A stretch of 64,000 nt of DNA from DAIRFP01 sp036794995. Its GTDB lineage: Bacteria; Desulfobacterota; Binatia; UBA9968. The stretch spans positions 62,001 through 126,000 of the forward strand of contig DAIRFP010000001.1 in NCBI GenBank assembly GCA_036794995.1. The letters are read 5' to 3'. The notes under the pieces were generated by a model. The model made no database searches and had not been told where the DNA came from. It saw only the letters and a program-made list of their open reading frames with translations. How positions within the stretch are numbered: position 1 is the first letter of the stretch; every line of letters begins with the position of its first letter. The translations under genes were made by a program, and so were the position numbers. Shown piece after piece: positions 1-7,589 of the stretch.

Positions 1-1
1 T

Positions 2-316
2 TTTATGTCTCTCCTAGGCAAGACCGGAATGCGCCGACTCGCAGAAGTGAACGTTTCGCGCGCTCACGAGGCCTGCGATCGGCTCGTCGACGAGGCCAAA
101 CTCGAGTTTTGCTTTTCACGCCCGTTTTTTAACGAGTTCGTTTTACGTGCCAAGAATTTGCCCGATCTTATGAAGCGCTGTGCCGCGGAGCGGATCGTGC
201 CGGGGGTGCCCTTGGGTCAGTGGTATCCTGAGCTCCATGATTGTTTGTTAGTTTGCGTCACGGAAATGAACCAGAGAGAGGAGATCGATCGCCTTGTCGG
301 AAGTATCGGTGGGTAG
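2..316 (+). CDS. gcvPA: Glycine dehydrogenase (decarboxylating) subunit 1, C-terminal part (P-protein alpha)
   Basis: The reading frame is open from the window edge, so only about the last 104 residues are present. They match the end of the alpha half of two-subunit glycine decarboxylase: an L-G-K-x-G-x-R-x-L-A-E-x-N segment, then FNEFV, then a C-terminal YPEL...LLVCVTE...EEIDRLV block. The enzyme is the PLP-dependent P-protein of the glycine cleavage system; it decarboxylates glycine and passes the aminomethyl group to the H-protein lipoamide. The stop overlaps the start of gcvPB by 23 bp, which supports translational coupling of the two subunits. gcvT and gcvH are presumably upstream, outside the window. 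Confidence 0.9.
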   Translation, partial: FMSLLGKTGMRRLAEVNVSRAHEACDRLVDEAKLEFCFSRPFFNEFVLRAKNLPDLMKRCAAERIVPGVPLGQWYPELHDCLLVCVTEMNQREEIDRLVGSIGG

Positions 317-1784
317 GCGCTTGCAACCGGCTGCTCCCCGGCTGCTGTTTGAGAGCGGATCGTCGGGACGGAGTGCTTTCTATTGGCCAGATGGGGATGA
401 CCAAGGCCAAGGAAACATCCCGGAGACGCTATTGCGGCACGATATCCCTGGGTTTCCCGAATTGGGGGAGTTGGAAGTGTTGCGCCACTTCACGCGCCTC
501 TCGCAGCGAAATTTCGCTATCGAAAGCCAGTTCTATCCCTTGGGTTCTTGTACGATGAAATATAATCCCAAGGTCAATGAAGTAGCGGCGCGACTTCCTG
601 GATTTGCGCAAATTCATCCGTTGGCTCCCGTCGAGGTGCTGCAAGGGGCCATGGAGTTGCTCTACGATCTGGAGCGAATGCTCTTGGAAATCTGCGGGAT
701 GGACTCCGTGAGCTTGCAGCCATCGGCGGGCGCCCAGGGCGAGCTAACCGGGTTGATGCTGATTCGCGCCTGTCTAGCTGAAAGAGGAAATCCTCGCAAG
801 AAAATCATCGTCCCGGACACGGCGCACGGAACCAACCCTGCGAGCTCAACGTTGTGCGGCTATGATGTCGTGCAAATTTCCTCCACCGCCCAAGGCGTGA
901 TCGACCCGGCGACGATCGCAAAAGTGATGGATGAGCAGGTCGCCGCGTTGATGATTACGAATCCCAACACACTGGGGCTGTTCGAAAAGGACATTGAGGC
1001 GATTGCTGAGGTCGTCCATGGAAAGGGTGGCTTGGTGTATCTCGATGGCGCGAATCTCAACGCGCTTATGGGCGTTGCGAAGCCCGGTCACATGGGTGTC
1101 GACGTGCTTCATATGAACCTCCACAAGACATTCTCCACACCCCATGGCGGCGGCGGTCCAGGTGCCGGGCCGGTTGCGGTTAAGAAGATGCTGTCCGACT
1201 ATCTGCCTGTGCCACGGATCGCTAAGAACGCCGGCACCTTTTACTTGCAGGAGCGTTGTCCTAAAACGATCGGCCGCGTGCGCTCGTTTTTTGGCAATTT
1301 TGGAATCTTGGTCCGAGCCTACACCTACATTATCTCGATAGGAGGGAATGGTCTCGAGGAGTCAAGCCGCATGGCGCTCCTCAACGCCAACTATATTCGC
1401 AAGCGGTTGGAAAAGAGTTATCAGCTTGCTTACAATGAGCCCTGCATGCACGAGTGCATTTTTACGGACCGGCTGCAGCATAAGCACGGTATTAGTACAC
1501 TTGATATTGCAAAGCGGCTTTTGGATTACGATTTCCATCCACCAACGATCTATTTCCCCTTGGTCGTTTCAGGCGCGCTGATGATTGAACCTACGGAAAC
1601 CGAGACCCCCGAAACTTTGGACGCGTTTGTTGAGGCCATGCTTGCCATCGCGCGGGAAGCCGAAGAGACTCCCGAAGTCGTCAAAGCCGCCCCTCACTCA
1701 ACGCCGGTAAGGCGCCTTGATGAAGCCAGAGCGGCGCGAAGGCAGATTTTGAGATGGGAGCCGACGCATGGGAAAGCCGAATGA
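294..1784 (+). CDS. gcvPB: Glycine dehydrogenase (decarboxylating) subunit 2 (P-protein beta)
   Basis: This is the beta half of the heterotetrameric glycine decarboxylase, the PLP-binding subunit of the glycine cleavage system. The PLP lysine lies in HMNLHKTFSTPHGGGG near residue 277. Upstream are the family segments YPLGSCTMKYNPK (about 82-94) and TAHGTNPAS (about 177-185). About 490 residues is normal for the family. The longest frame starts with TTG at 294; a GTG at 309 (MGRRLQPAAPRLLFE) is an equally good start because homologues begin shortly before the L-x-F-E segment. It overlaps gcvPA and is followed closely by the convergent tonB-like gene. Confidence 0.95.
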   Translation: MSEVSVGRRLQPAAPRLLFESGSSGRSAFYWPDGDDQGQGNIPETLLRHDIPGFPELGELEVLRHFTRLSQRNFAIESQFYPLGSCTMKYNPKVNEVAARLPGFAQIHPLAPVEVLQGAMELLYDLERMLLEICGMDSVSLQPSAGAQGELTGLMLIRACLAERGNPRKKIIVPDTAHGTNPASSTLCGYDVVQISSTAQGVIDPATIAKVMDEQVAALMITNPNTLGLFEKDIEAIAEVVHGKGGLVYLDGANLNALMGVAKPGHMGVDVLHMNLHKTFSTPHGGGGPGAGPVAVKKMLSDYLPVPRIAKNAGTFYLQERCPKTIGRVRSFFGNFGILVRAYTYIISIGGNGLEESSRMALLNANYIRKRLEKSYQLAYNEPCMHECIFTDRLQHKHGISTLDIAKRLLDYDFHPPTIYFPLVVSGALMIEPTETETPETLDAFVEAMLAIAREAEETPEVVKAAPHSTPVRRLDEARAARRQILRWEPTHGKAE

Positions 1785-1831
1785 TTTGTGGATTCTGTCG
1801 TTCCGGTGCGGATGACCGAATTGCCGTCGGT

Positions 1832-2668
1832 CTAACGCATGTAACGGTAGTTTAGGCGGTTGTCCAAGTACTCGAAGCTCGCGACTATATCGATGCGATT
1901 TCTGCCAATCCAGGGTGGTATAGCGCCAAATGGAGCAGCCGCCTTGACCGCCCGCAGGGCTTCCTCATCGAGCAAGTTGGACCCGGAAGAGCGGACAATT
2001 TTTGCGCTCTCAAGGTCCCCGTTGCCGAGGATGGAGAACTCCAATAAGAGTCTTCCCTGAAGGCCATACCTGAGTGCCAGTTCTGGATATTGCCACACGA
2101 CTTCGATGGCCCGTTTGATGCTGTTAAAGTAGGTTACATATTGAGGATCTTTTGTATCCAACCGAACGGGTCCGTCGCTCCCGCGAGTTCTCGCGTCGGC
2201 CGACCAGCCTACTGGCGGGAGTAATTCTTTGAGCGTCGGTAGCGGCCGCTCGGCGAAAATTGCCCGGTCGGGGATTGGTTCTCGTACAGGAGGACGCGCT
2301 TCTTGACGAGCTGGCTCTTTTTCTTCAGGACTCTCTAGCGGGCTCGCGGTCTTGTCTCGCGCGGTCTTTTCGCGGACGGGTTTTTCCCGTAGGAGGGGCG
2401 TGTTTTTCTTTGCAACCTGGACAGGTGCTTTCGAAGGTCGGCGCGGTGTTGCTCTTGGAGCGGGCGATGGTTTTGTTTGGCTCTCCTCGGGCTGTGGCGG
2501 GAGCAGTGAAACGGCGATCGTTTCCGGACTGATGGTTCGGTTCACGGGCTGCTGCCACAGCAGCAGCAAAATAACGTGAATGGTCAGCGAAGCGACAAAG
2601 AAGCGCAGCAACGGAGTATTCAGATAAGCCACGGGAATAGTGTACTTCACGCCCCGTGGGCGGAGCAA
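1832..2668 (-). CDS. TonB-like energy transducer protein
   Basis: The protein of up to 278 residues has a single N-terminal membrane segment (LLRFFVASLTIHVILLLLW, about 19-37), then a long Pro/Lys/Arg/Glu-rich spacer (about 60-140), then a TonB C-terminal domain ending in a strand rich in Asp, Tyr and Asn. The motif YPELALRYGLQGRLLLEFSI followed by GSNLLDEEALRAVKAAAPF is typical of the TonB_C fold. TonB proteins transmit proton-motive force from ExbBD to outer-membrane transporters, so this points to a diderm cell. No exbB/exbD is in the window. The start is uncertain: TTG at 2668, or GTG at 2650 or 2632, all without a strong ribosome site. It is divergent from tatA. Confidence 0.8.
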   Translation of the reverse strand: MLRPRGVKYTIPVAYLNTPLLRFFVASLTIHVILLLLWQQPVNRTISPETIAVSLLPPQPEESQTKPSPAPRATPRRPSKAPVQVAKKNTPLLREKPVREKTARDKTASPLESPEEKEPARQEARPPVREPIPDRAIFAERPLPTLKELLPPVGWSADARTRGSDGPVRLDTKDPQYVTYFNSIKRAIEVVWQYPELALRYGLQGRLLLEFSILGNGDLESAKIVRSSGSNLLDEEALRAVKAAAPFGAIPPWIGRNRIDIVASFEYLDNRLNYRYMR

Positions 2669-2725
2669 ATAAGAGGTTGCAAATCGAACACAGGCTCAAT
2701 TAGGATTATACCAAAAGGGGGATGC

Positions 2726-2920
2726 ATGTTTGGTCTGGGATTGGGGGAGTTGCTGGCAATTTTGCTGGTTATCATCGTGCTGTTCAATCGTCGATTGCCT
2801 GACCTCGGCCAGAGTTTTGGTAGCGCGATCCGAAACTTTCGGAAGGCAGTCAAGGCATCCGACGAGATCGATATCACGCCGCCAACAGATGAGCCCGGCG
2901 CCACGGGCAAGAAAGATTGA
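2726..2920 (+). CDS. tatA: Sec-independent protein translocase subunit TatA
   Basis: The 64-residue protein begins MFGLGLGELLAILLVIIVLF, one N-terminal helix of the TatA/TatE type. The hinge and amphipathic helix follow with RRLPDLGQSFGSAIRNFRKA, then an acidic and polar tail. TatA forms the pore-like oligomer that moves folded, twin-arginine-signalled proteins across the inner membrane. The ATG at 2726 is chosen because the helix starts there; the frame is open further upstream but that sequence is not hydrophobic. Purine-rich AAAAGGGGGA lies just before the start. tatB and tatC are not in the window, so this may be the stand-alone TatA common in Deltaproteobacteria-like genomes. Confidence 0.9.
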   Translation: MFGLGLGELLAILLVIIVLFNRRLPDLGQSFGSAIRNFRKAVKASDEIDITPPTDEPGATGKKD

Positions 2921-2925
2921 CTGGC

Positions 2926-3942
2926 CTAAGCTTGACCTTCCACCGCCACGACAGCGCAGCTAAAGTCCTTGATTCCTTTCGTTGATTTGAGAAAGACAAT
3001 CGTGAACGGAATCGAATCTCCCGGCGGCATTTCGAAAGTCTTCAACGGTTTGAGCCGTTGGAGGTCGGAAATATCCTGCGCCGTCATGCCCCGGATGATT
3101 CTCGGCGAAATGGCATTGCCGATCCAGATCGTTTGCTGCTCGATCTCCTTTCCCTCCAGATTGTAGAGTTGTCCGGCGATCCGAACCTCCCGGATGGCAA
3201 CCGGGTTCTGGTTATAGGCTACACCCGTGACGACGAAGACTTCTCGGTTGCCTTGGATTGTTTGATGGCCAGCCTGTAGTGATTGGAGCGCCATGCCGTC
3301 TTTTAGATGATTGTCCTTGAGCACGGACATTCCGATTAAGGGGATCCCTTTTATAATGCGTTCCGAGGCCTCCCCATGGACCCGATGCAGGGCGGTCACG
3401 AATGCAAATGAGATGAGGAGGAGGCCGAAAAGCATCAGATAAGGTAGCGTAGAAGCAGGCTGGTCACGGTAGGGATCCAGGGACAGAATGTTATCTGTCG
3501 CTTCCCGGGCCATTGGCAGTGGTTGCGATGGCGATTCTTCAGATGGAATGCTACCCGCAGGTTCCATCACTTCCTTTTTTTCCTCGCCATCCCGGCGTCT
3601 CGGGGCAGTTAACGGTTTCCCCGGCTTTGATTCGCTGGAATTCATTGACCCGATCTCGGATTGAGTGCTGGTGGCCGGCAACGGTTCCCCAAAGTTTCTC
3701 TGGCTTTGAGTTTTTTTGTACTCGTTTGATGGAAAAGTAAAGCTCAATTCCTCATCGGCCTCCGTTTTGGAAAGAGCCTTCTCTGAGCGGTGGGATCTGT
3801 CCGCCGGTTGCTCCACCGCTGCGGCTGGTTCAGCCTCGAATGTATGTTTGCATCTGGAGCAACGGAATACCGGTGTAGTATCTTTAAGGACTTCGTCGGC
3901 TACTCTGTATGCGGTCTTGCAACTGGGACAGCGAACAATCAT
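2926..3942 (-). CDS. MJ0042 zinc-ribbon / DUF3426 single-pass membrane protein
   Basis: The 338-residue protein starts MIVRCPSCKTAYRV and has two CxxC pairs in the first 33 residues (CPSC and CSRC), the MJ0042 family zinc finger. A low-complexity, charged and Pro-rich linker follows, then one membrane segment (LPYLMLFGLLLISFAFVTAL) and a C-terminal DUF3426 domain with the G-x-x-x-N-x-x-x-x-x-x-R-E-V segment. Such proteins are common in Deltaproteobacteria and Myxococcota; their function is not established. The ATG at 3942 is preferred over an upstream in-frame ATG because the zinc finger begins directly there. It is convergent with tatA, with 5 bp between the stops. Confidence 0.85.
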   Translation of the reverse strand: MIVRCPSCKTAYRVADEVLKDTTPVFRCSRCKHTFEAEPAAAVEQPADRSHRSEKALSKTEADEELSFTFPSNEYKKTQSQRNFGEPLPATSTQSEIGSMNSSESKPGKPLTAPRRRDGEEKKEVMEPAGSIPSEESPSQPLPMAREATDNILSLDPYRDQPASTLPYLMLFGLLLISFAFVTALHRVHGEASERIIKGIPLIGMSVLKDNHLKDGMALQSLQAGHQTIQGNREVFVVTGVAYNQNPVAIREVRIAGQLYNLEGKEIEQQTIWIGNAISPRIIRGMTAQDISDLQRLKPLKTFEMPPGDSIPFTIVFLKSTKGIKDFSCAVVAVEGQA

Positions 3943-4103
3943 AAATGAGTCCTTCAGGAGAGGTTGGGTGCGAAAATGCAAGAAAATCAAGGTGATTGTA
4001 GGGGAATTTGCGAGAAATTCAAGGTTCTGACACTAACTCATTGCGTGCGCGTGATAAACGCTGAATAAATCGCGACCGGGTACGTCCAATAAGTAGGGTT
4101 ATT

Positions 4104-4658
4104 GTGGAGTTAAGCGACTCGGAGCTGGTCCTGAAATGTCAGGCTGGAGAAATAGATGCGTTCCAGGAGCTGGTCTTGCGATACCAGCAAAAAATTTTCA
4201 TCGTCATCGTCGGATTACTTCGTAATCGTGAGGACGCCATGGAAGTTGCCCAAGAGGCTTTTTTTCGAGCCTATAGAAAGATCAAGAGCTTTCAAGGGGG
4301 TTCTTCGTTCTATACCTGGCTTTACCGCATAGCCGTAAACCTAGCGATCGATTCCCAGCGAAAGCAGAAAAGGACCCCACTGGACTTCCGAGATACCATG
4401 GATGGACTCTTTGAGGAGCAAAATGAAGTTGCCAAGGATCCGTTCTCAGATGTTCAAGATCGAGAGCTGAGGGAGAAGCTAGTTTCCGCAATTAACGATT
4501 TGACTCCAGAACATAAGGCCGTCATCATACTCAGAACCATAGAAGGTCTCTCCTATAGAGATATCGGTGAGATTTTGGGCTGCTCGGAAGGCACGGTAAT
4601 GAGCCGGCTTCATTACGCAAGAAAAAAACTTCAGCAAAAGTTAAGCGGGTTTCTGTGA
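4104..4658 (+). CDS. ECF-type RNA polymerase sigma factor (sigma-24/RpoE-like)
   Basis: The 184-residue protein has region 2 (FQELVLRYQQKIF, NREDAMEVAQEAFFRAYRKI, TWLYRIAVNLAID) and region 4 (LTPEHKAVIILRTIEGLSYRDIGEILG, followed by CSEGTVMSRLHYARKKL). This is the usual extracytoplasmic-function layout without region 3. It should direct RNA polymerase to promoters of an envelope or stress regulon. The start is GTG at 4104. Its stop overlaps the GTG of the zf-HC2 anti-sigma gene by 4 bp, so the pair is translationally coupled, and the downstream product is presumably its regulator. Confidence 0.93.
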   Translation: MELSDSELVLKCQAGEIDAFQELVLRYQQKIFIVIVGLLRNREDAMEVAQEAFFRAYRKIKSFQGGSSFYTWLYRIAVNLAIDSQRKQKRTPLDFRDTMDGLFEEQNEVAKDPFSDVQDRELREKLVSAINDLTPEHKAVIILRTIEGLSYRDIGEILGCSEGTVMSRLHYARKKLQQKLSGFL

Positions 4659-5188
4659 GAAACTGCGAAGACATAAGAGAGTCGCTGGGGGTATGGCTCG
4701 ATGGTGAGTTGAGCTTAGCGGATGCCGAAGTGATTCGCCTGCACTTGGAGAACTGCGCAGCGTGCGACGAACAGCGACGCCAATGGGTAAAATTGGATGT
4801 TTCGCTCAAGAGTCTTACGGAGTCGAATGTCCGGCAGGTGGACTTCGAACCTTTTTGGCGCGGAGTACAAGAACGGATTGCAAAACAGCGGGCATGGCAT
4901 ACGGAACTCCTGGAATGGTTTCATTCTGCGTTTGCCGGGCCGGGACTGGCTTGGGCCGTGCCCGCGGTGATCCTTATTATCATCGGCGTGCTTTCGTTCG
5001 ATTCGTTTTGGAAGCTCAGGGGCCAACGAAATAACTTTTCAGCGGTCGAATCTATTGATGCTCACGGGCGGAACGTTGCGCTACTGCGTGAAGATGAAAC
5101 AAAAACCACTGTCATTTGGCTGTATCAGAATCAAGAAGGTGAAGATGAATCTTCCGGGGAGAATGTTGAAACGAGCCCTGCTTTTTAG
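4655..5188 (+). CDS. Anti-sigma factor with zinc-binding zf-HC2 domain, membrane-anchored
   Basis: The 177-residue protein has an N-terminal anti-sigma zinc domain with a C...H-x3-C-x2-C arrangement (Cys4, then HLENCAAC at about 29-36). One membrane helix follows (LAWAVPAVILIIIGVLSF, about 95-112), then a polar C-terminal tail. By family, it would hold the adjacent ECF sigma factor at the membrane until a signal releases it. It starts with GTG at 4655 inside the sigma stop codon region. The next gene begins inside its 3' end, so all three probably form one transcript. Confidence 0.85.
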   Translation: MRNCEDIRESLGVWLDGELSLADAEVIRLHLENCAACDEQRRQWVKLDVSLKSLTESNVRQVDFEPFWRGVQERIAKQRAWHTELLEWFHSAFAGPGLAWAVPAVILIIIGVLSFDSFWKLRGQRNNFSAVESIDAHGRNVALLREDETKTTVIWLYQNQEGEDESSGENVETSPAF

Positions 5189-5612
5189 TTCTCTGATCTG
5201 TTTCGTAGCGGCGTTCTCTCACGGCGCGGAAAGCGACTCGCAAACAGTACGCGTCAGGATTGGGACGATCCTAGCCAGTAATCAAAGCGACGAAATCGAC
5301 CCCAGGTTGAATGCTATGAAAAATCAGTTGAAGGTAATGAAATATCGTTCTTATCGGTTACTCAAAGAGGAAACTAAGAATGTGTCTTGGCAAGGGAACG
5401 CCGCATTTGATATTCCCGGCGGGCGGTCTTTAGTTGTAACCCCTCAGGAGTTTCGGAACAAGCAGCTGGCCTTAAAAGTGCGCTTACAGCACGGAGATAA
5501 ACCCGTCGTGGACACAATCGTGCGCCTGAACAATGGCGGGAATTTTTTGCTCGGCGGGCCCCAACATGAAGGTGGGGTCTTGGTCCTATCGATCTCAGCA
5601 GCCGCTCAATAG
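5145..5612 (+). CDS. Secreted protein of unknown function, third gene of the sigma/anti-sigma unit
   Basis: The protein of about 155 residues has a Sec-type signal peptide (MLKRALLFSSLICFVAAFSHG) with probable cleavage after the SHGAES region. The rest looks like a small beta-rich domain (QTVRVRIGTILASN, LALKVRLQHGDK, GGVLVLSI). I do not recognise the family. The ATG at 5145 has AAGGTG upstream at fair spacing; an internal ATG at 5163 would also keep the signal peptide. The gene overlaps the anti-sigma 3' end by 44 bp, so it may encode a sensor, partner or target of the regulatory pair. That role is inference from position only. Confidence 0.7.
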   Translation: MNLPGRMLKRALLFSSLICFVAAFSHGAESDSQTVRVRIGTILASNQSDEIDPRLNAMKNQLKVMKYRSYRLLKEETKNVSWQGNAAFDIPGGRSLVVTPQEFRNKQLALKVRLQHGDKPVVDTIVRLNNGGNFLLGGPQHEGGVLVLSISAAAQ

Positions 5613-5799
5613 ATCGGTCTGCTCGATCAAATTCGCTCGATAGGCTTCACCACTAGGTTTTTGAGGCTTAACCTCTGCTTGCCTAGCATTGAGTTCCTGC
5701 GCTTCTGATCCCAGTGCTGCTGTAACAGGGAAAGCCTCATTGTTAAAACCCCCATCGAATCGCTTTGCCAGGCTGCATTGGCTTTTGTGCTTATCCCCA

Positions 5800-6801
5800 C
5801 TATATTGAGAATTTGAGATTTCCGACCGCCATCCGGTCACGCCAACCAACCCAAAGATTCGTGCTCAGATATTTGTCGCCGAAATCAGGAAATACCGTGA
5901 CTAACGTGCCGGTGCGGAGTTTGCGCGCGACTTTCAAGGTGGCAAACATGGCTGCTCCGGATGACTGACCCACTAGAACTCCTTCTTCCTGACTCAAGCG
6001 ATAAACCATTGCATAGGCGTCTTCAGTGGCAACAGGGATCTTTTCGTCCAACTCTTCTTCGTGGTATATCCCAGGCACGATGGAACTAGCCATGTGCTTG
6101 AGACCTTCCAGGCCATGAAGCGAGTCGTCAGGTTCCACGGCGAGAATCTTGATATTTGGATTTACCTCCTTGAAATATCGGCCCGTGCCCATAACCGTTC
6201 CGCCTGTGCCAATCCCCGCAATGAAGTGCGTAATCTGTTGCTGCGTTTGCCGATAGATTTCCGGACCTGTGGTTTCATAATGAGCCTGGGGATTCATCGG
6301 ATTGAAATATTGATCTGGCTTGAAATAACGCTCAGGGTTTTCTTCGAGAATTTTTCTACATAGGCGAATGGCGCCATCCGAGCCTTCTAATGGGTCGCTA
6401 AAAACGATCTTTGCCCCGTAGGCAGTTATGATCTGTTTGCGTTCCCTGCTCACGTTTTCCGGAACGACTAACTCCACCGAATAACCGAGGACGCAACCGA
6501 TCATGGCAAGGGCGATTCCGGTGTTTCCCGAGCTGGAATCCAAGATCGTTTTATCCGGTCGTAGCTTTCCTGAGCGAATTCCTTCCTGCACCATTCTCAG
6601 TGCGGCGCGATCCTTAACCGATCCGCCCGGATTAAAACCTTCCAATTTTGCATAGACCCGCACGCTTGCAGGGAGGCCTTCGGTGAGCTTGCGAATTTCG
6701 AGTAAGGGGGTATCGCCGATCAAATCCAGCACTGACTCGACTTTCCTGGGCTCCTTTGACGGGACCGGAACGAGGCGAAGAAGTGGAGTCGTTTGTGCCA
6801 T
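5800..6801 (-). CDS. cysM: Cysteine synthase / PLP-dependent sulfhydrylase of the CysM type
   Basis: The 333-residue fold-type II PLP enzyme carries the lysine motif GGSVKDRAA (about 60-68), SSGNTGIALA (about 90-99) and the phosphate-binding GTGGTVMGTG. It also has a FNPMNPQAHYETTGPEI segment. Members of this group condense O-acetylserine or O-phosphoserine with sulfide or a protein thiocarboxylate. Its start codon overlaps the stop of the MoaD-like carrier by one base, and moeB is in the same operon. This favours a thiocarboxylate-using enzyme like the mycobacterial CysM/CysO pair or the Wolinella homocysteine system. The substrate cannot be read from sequence alone, and the SAM riboswitch upstream leaves a methionine-branch role open. 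Confidence 0.88.
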   Translation of the reverse strand: MAQTTPLLRLVPVPSKEPRKVESVLDLIGDTPLLEIRKLTEGLPASVRVYAKLEGFNPGGSVKDRAALRMVQEGIRSGKLRPDKTILDSSSGNTGIALAMIGCVLGYSVELVVPENVSRERKQIITAYGAKIVFSDPLEGSDGAIRLCRKILEENPERYFKPDQYFNPMNPQAHYETTGPEIYRQTQQQITHFIAGIGTGGTVMGTGRYFKEVNPNIKILAVEPDDSLHGLEGLKHMASSIVPGIYHEEELDEKIPVATEDAYAMVYRLSQEEGVLVGQSSGAAMFATLKVARKLRTGTLVTVFPDFGDKYLSTNLWVGWRDRMAVGNLKFSI

Positions 6802-7106
6802 CAGCGCCTCTGCCTCTGTGCGGGCGTTTGCAGTCCCCCGGCGATCGCCGGGACAATCGCGATGTTATCACCCTCTTTTAACGCTGTTTCCAGGTTTTGT
6901 AGAAAACGGATATCGTCACCGTTGACGTAAACGTTTACAAAGCGGCGGATCTTGCCGGTTTCATCGCAGATTCGTTCTTTAATACCAGGGAAATTCTTCT
7001 CCAGGTCTTCGACCATCGTCTTAACATTGATGCCTTGCGCGCTGACCTCGTCGGCACCTTGAGTGAACTTTCTAAGCGGAGTGGGTACGCGAACTCGTAC
7101 TGGCAT
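6801..7106 (-). CDS. MoaD/ThiS-family sulfur carrier protein with C-terminal extension
   Basis: The 101-residue ubiquitin-like carrier begins MPVRVRVPTPLRKFTQGADE and has the central FVNVYVNGDDIRFL strand pair. The family terminus NIAIVPAIAGG closely resembles the end of mycobacterial CysO. Ten further residues (LQTPAQRQRR) follow the Gly-Gly. Carriers of this type are adenylated and thiocarboxylated on the terminal glycine, so the tail would have to be removed first. No JAMM/Mpn protease gene is visible here. A strong ribosome site (GAAGGAGG) precedes the ATG. The stop overlaps the cysM start by one base (TGATG). Confidence 0.88.
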   Translation of the reverse strand: MPVRVRVPTPLRKFTQGADEVSAQGINVKTMVEDLEKNFPGIKERICDETGKIRRFVNVYVNGDDIRFLQNLETALKEGDNIAIVPAIAGGLQTPAQRQRR

Positions 7107-7226
7107 AGGGAGCCTCCTTCGAATCTATCGAGAAATCACTTGATGAATTGCGCATCCATGTCGTTCTAATAAGATAAACTCTCGTCTTGTTCCTTGCAAA
7201 CCTCCACCCTCCAAGACGCGATCCGT

Positions 7227-7561
7227 CTAACTAGCCGCCGCGCGTGCTGTCGCTGTTGGACTAAGCTGCTGGCAAAGTTTATCGAAGTTTTCGAGAGTCG
7301 CACGGATGCTAAAAGGGCTTTTCGAGGGGTGTAAAGCCGGAATACAGACCAACCTGTGGTTCCCCATCGATGGCAAGCAGTTCTCCATAGCACCATAGGT
7401 TTTTGCCGCGGGAGGTGATTTTTTCCCGACTGATGTATGACTTGTTGCTATCGTAGTCACAGATTATTTCCGAGGGTCCAAGCAGGTTTCACATACGTGA
7501 GTGGCTGCTTCGGAGCGTCCTGCCCGCACTCTCTGCATTGAAGTCCTAGGACAAAACTCAT
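7227..7561 (-). pseudogene. thrC: Threonine synthase remnant (thrC) with internal deletion and frameshifts
   Basis: On the minus strand an ATG at 7561 opens MSFVLGLQCRECG, the characteristic zinc-ribbon start of threonine synthase. Homology then continues in a second frame (HVCETCLDP) and a third frame (SEIICDYDSNKSYISRE, then LWCYGELLAIDGEP and VGLYSGFTPLEKPF), then a stop. Directly after, another frame gives SPFSIRATLENFDKLCQQL and ends at 7227, resembling the family C-terminus. About 75 N-terminal and about 20 C-terminal residues thus remain of an enzyme of roughly 400, so the catalytic core with the PLP lysine is gone. Two single-base losses and one large deletion explain the pattern. The identification rests on remembered family sequence, not an alignment. 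Confidence 0.72.
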
Positions 7562-7589
7562 TGGGGTACTCCTTTCACTGATTTCGATC

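Noticed and set aside
7166..7460. Candidate JAMM/Mec-type protease gene between moaD and moeB
   Set aside because: Translations of all minus frames lack an HxH...SxxD metal motif; the sequence matches threonine synthase ends instead.
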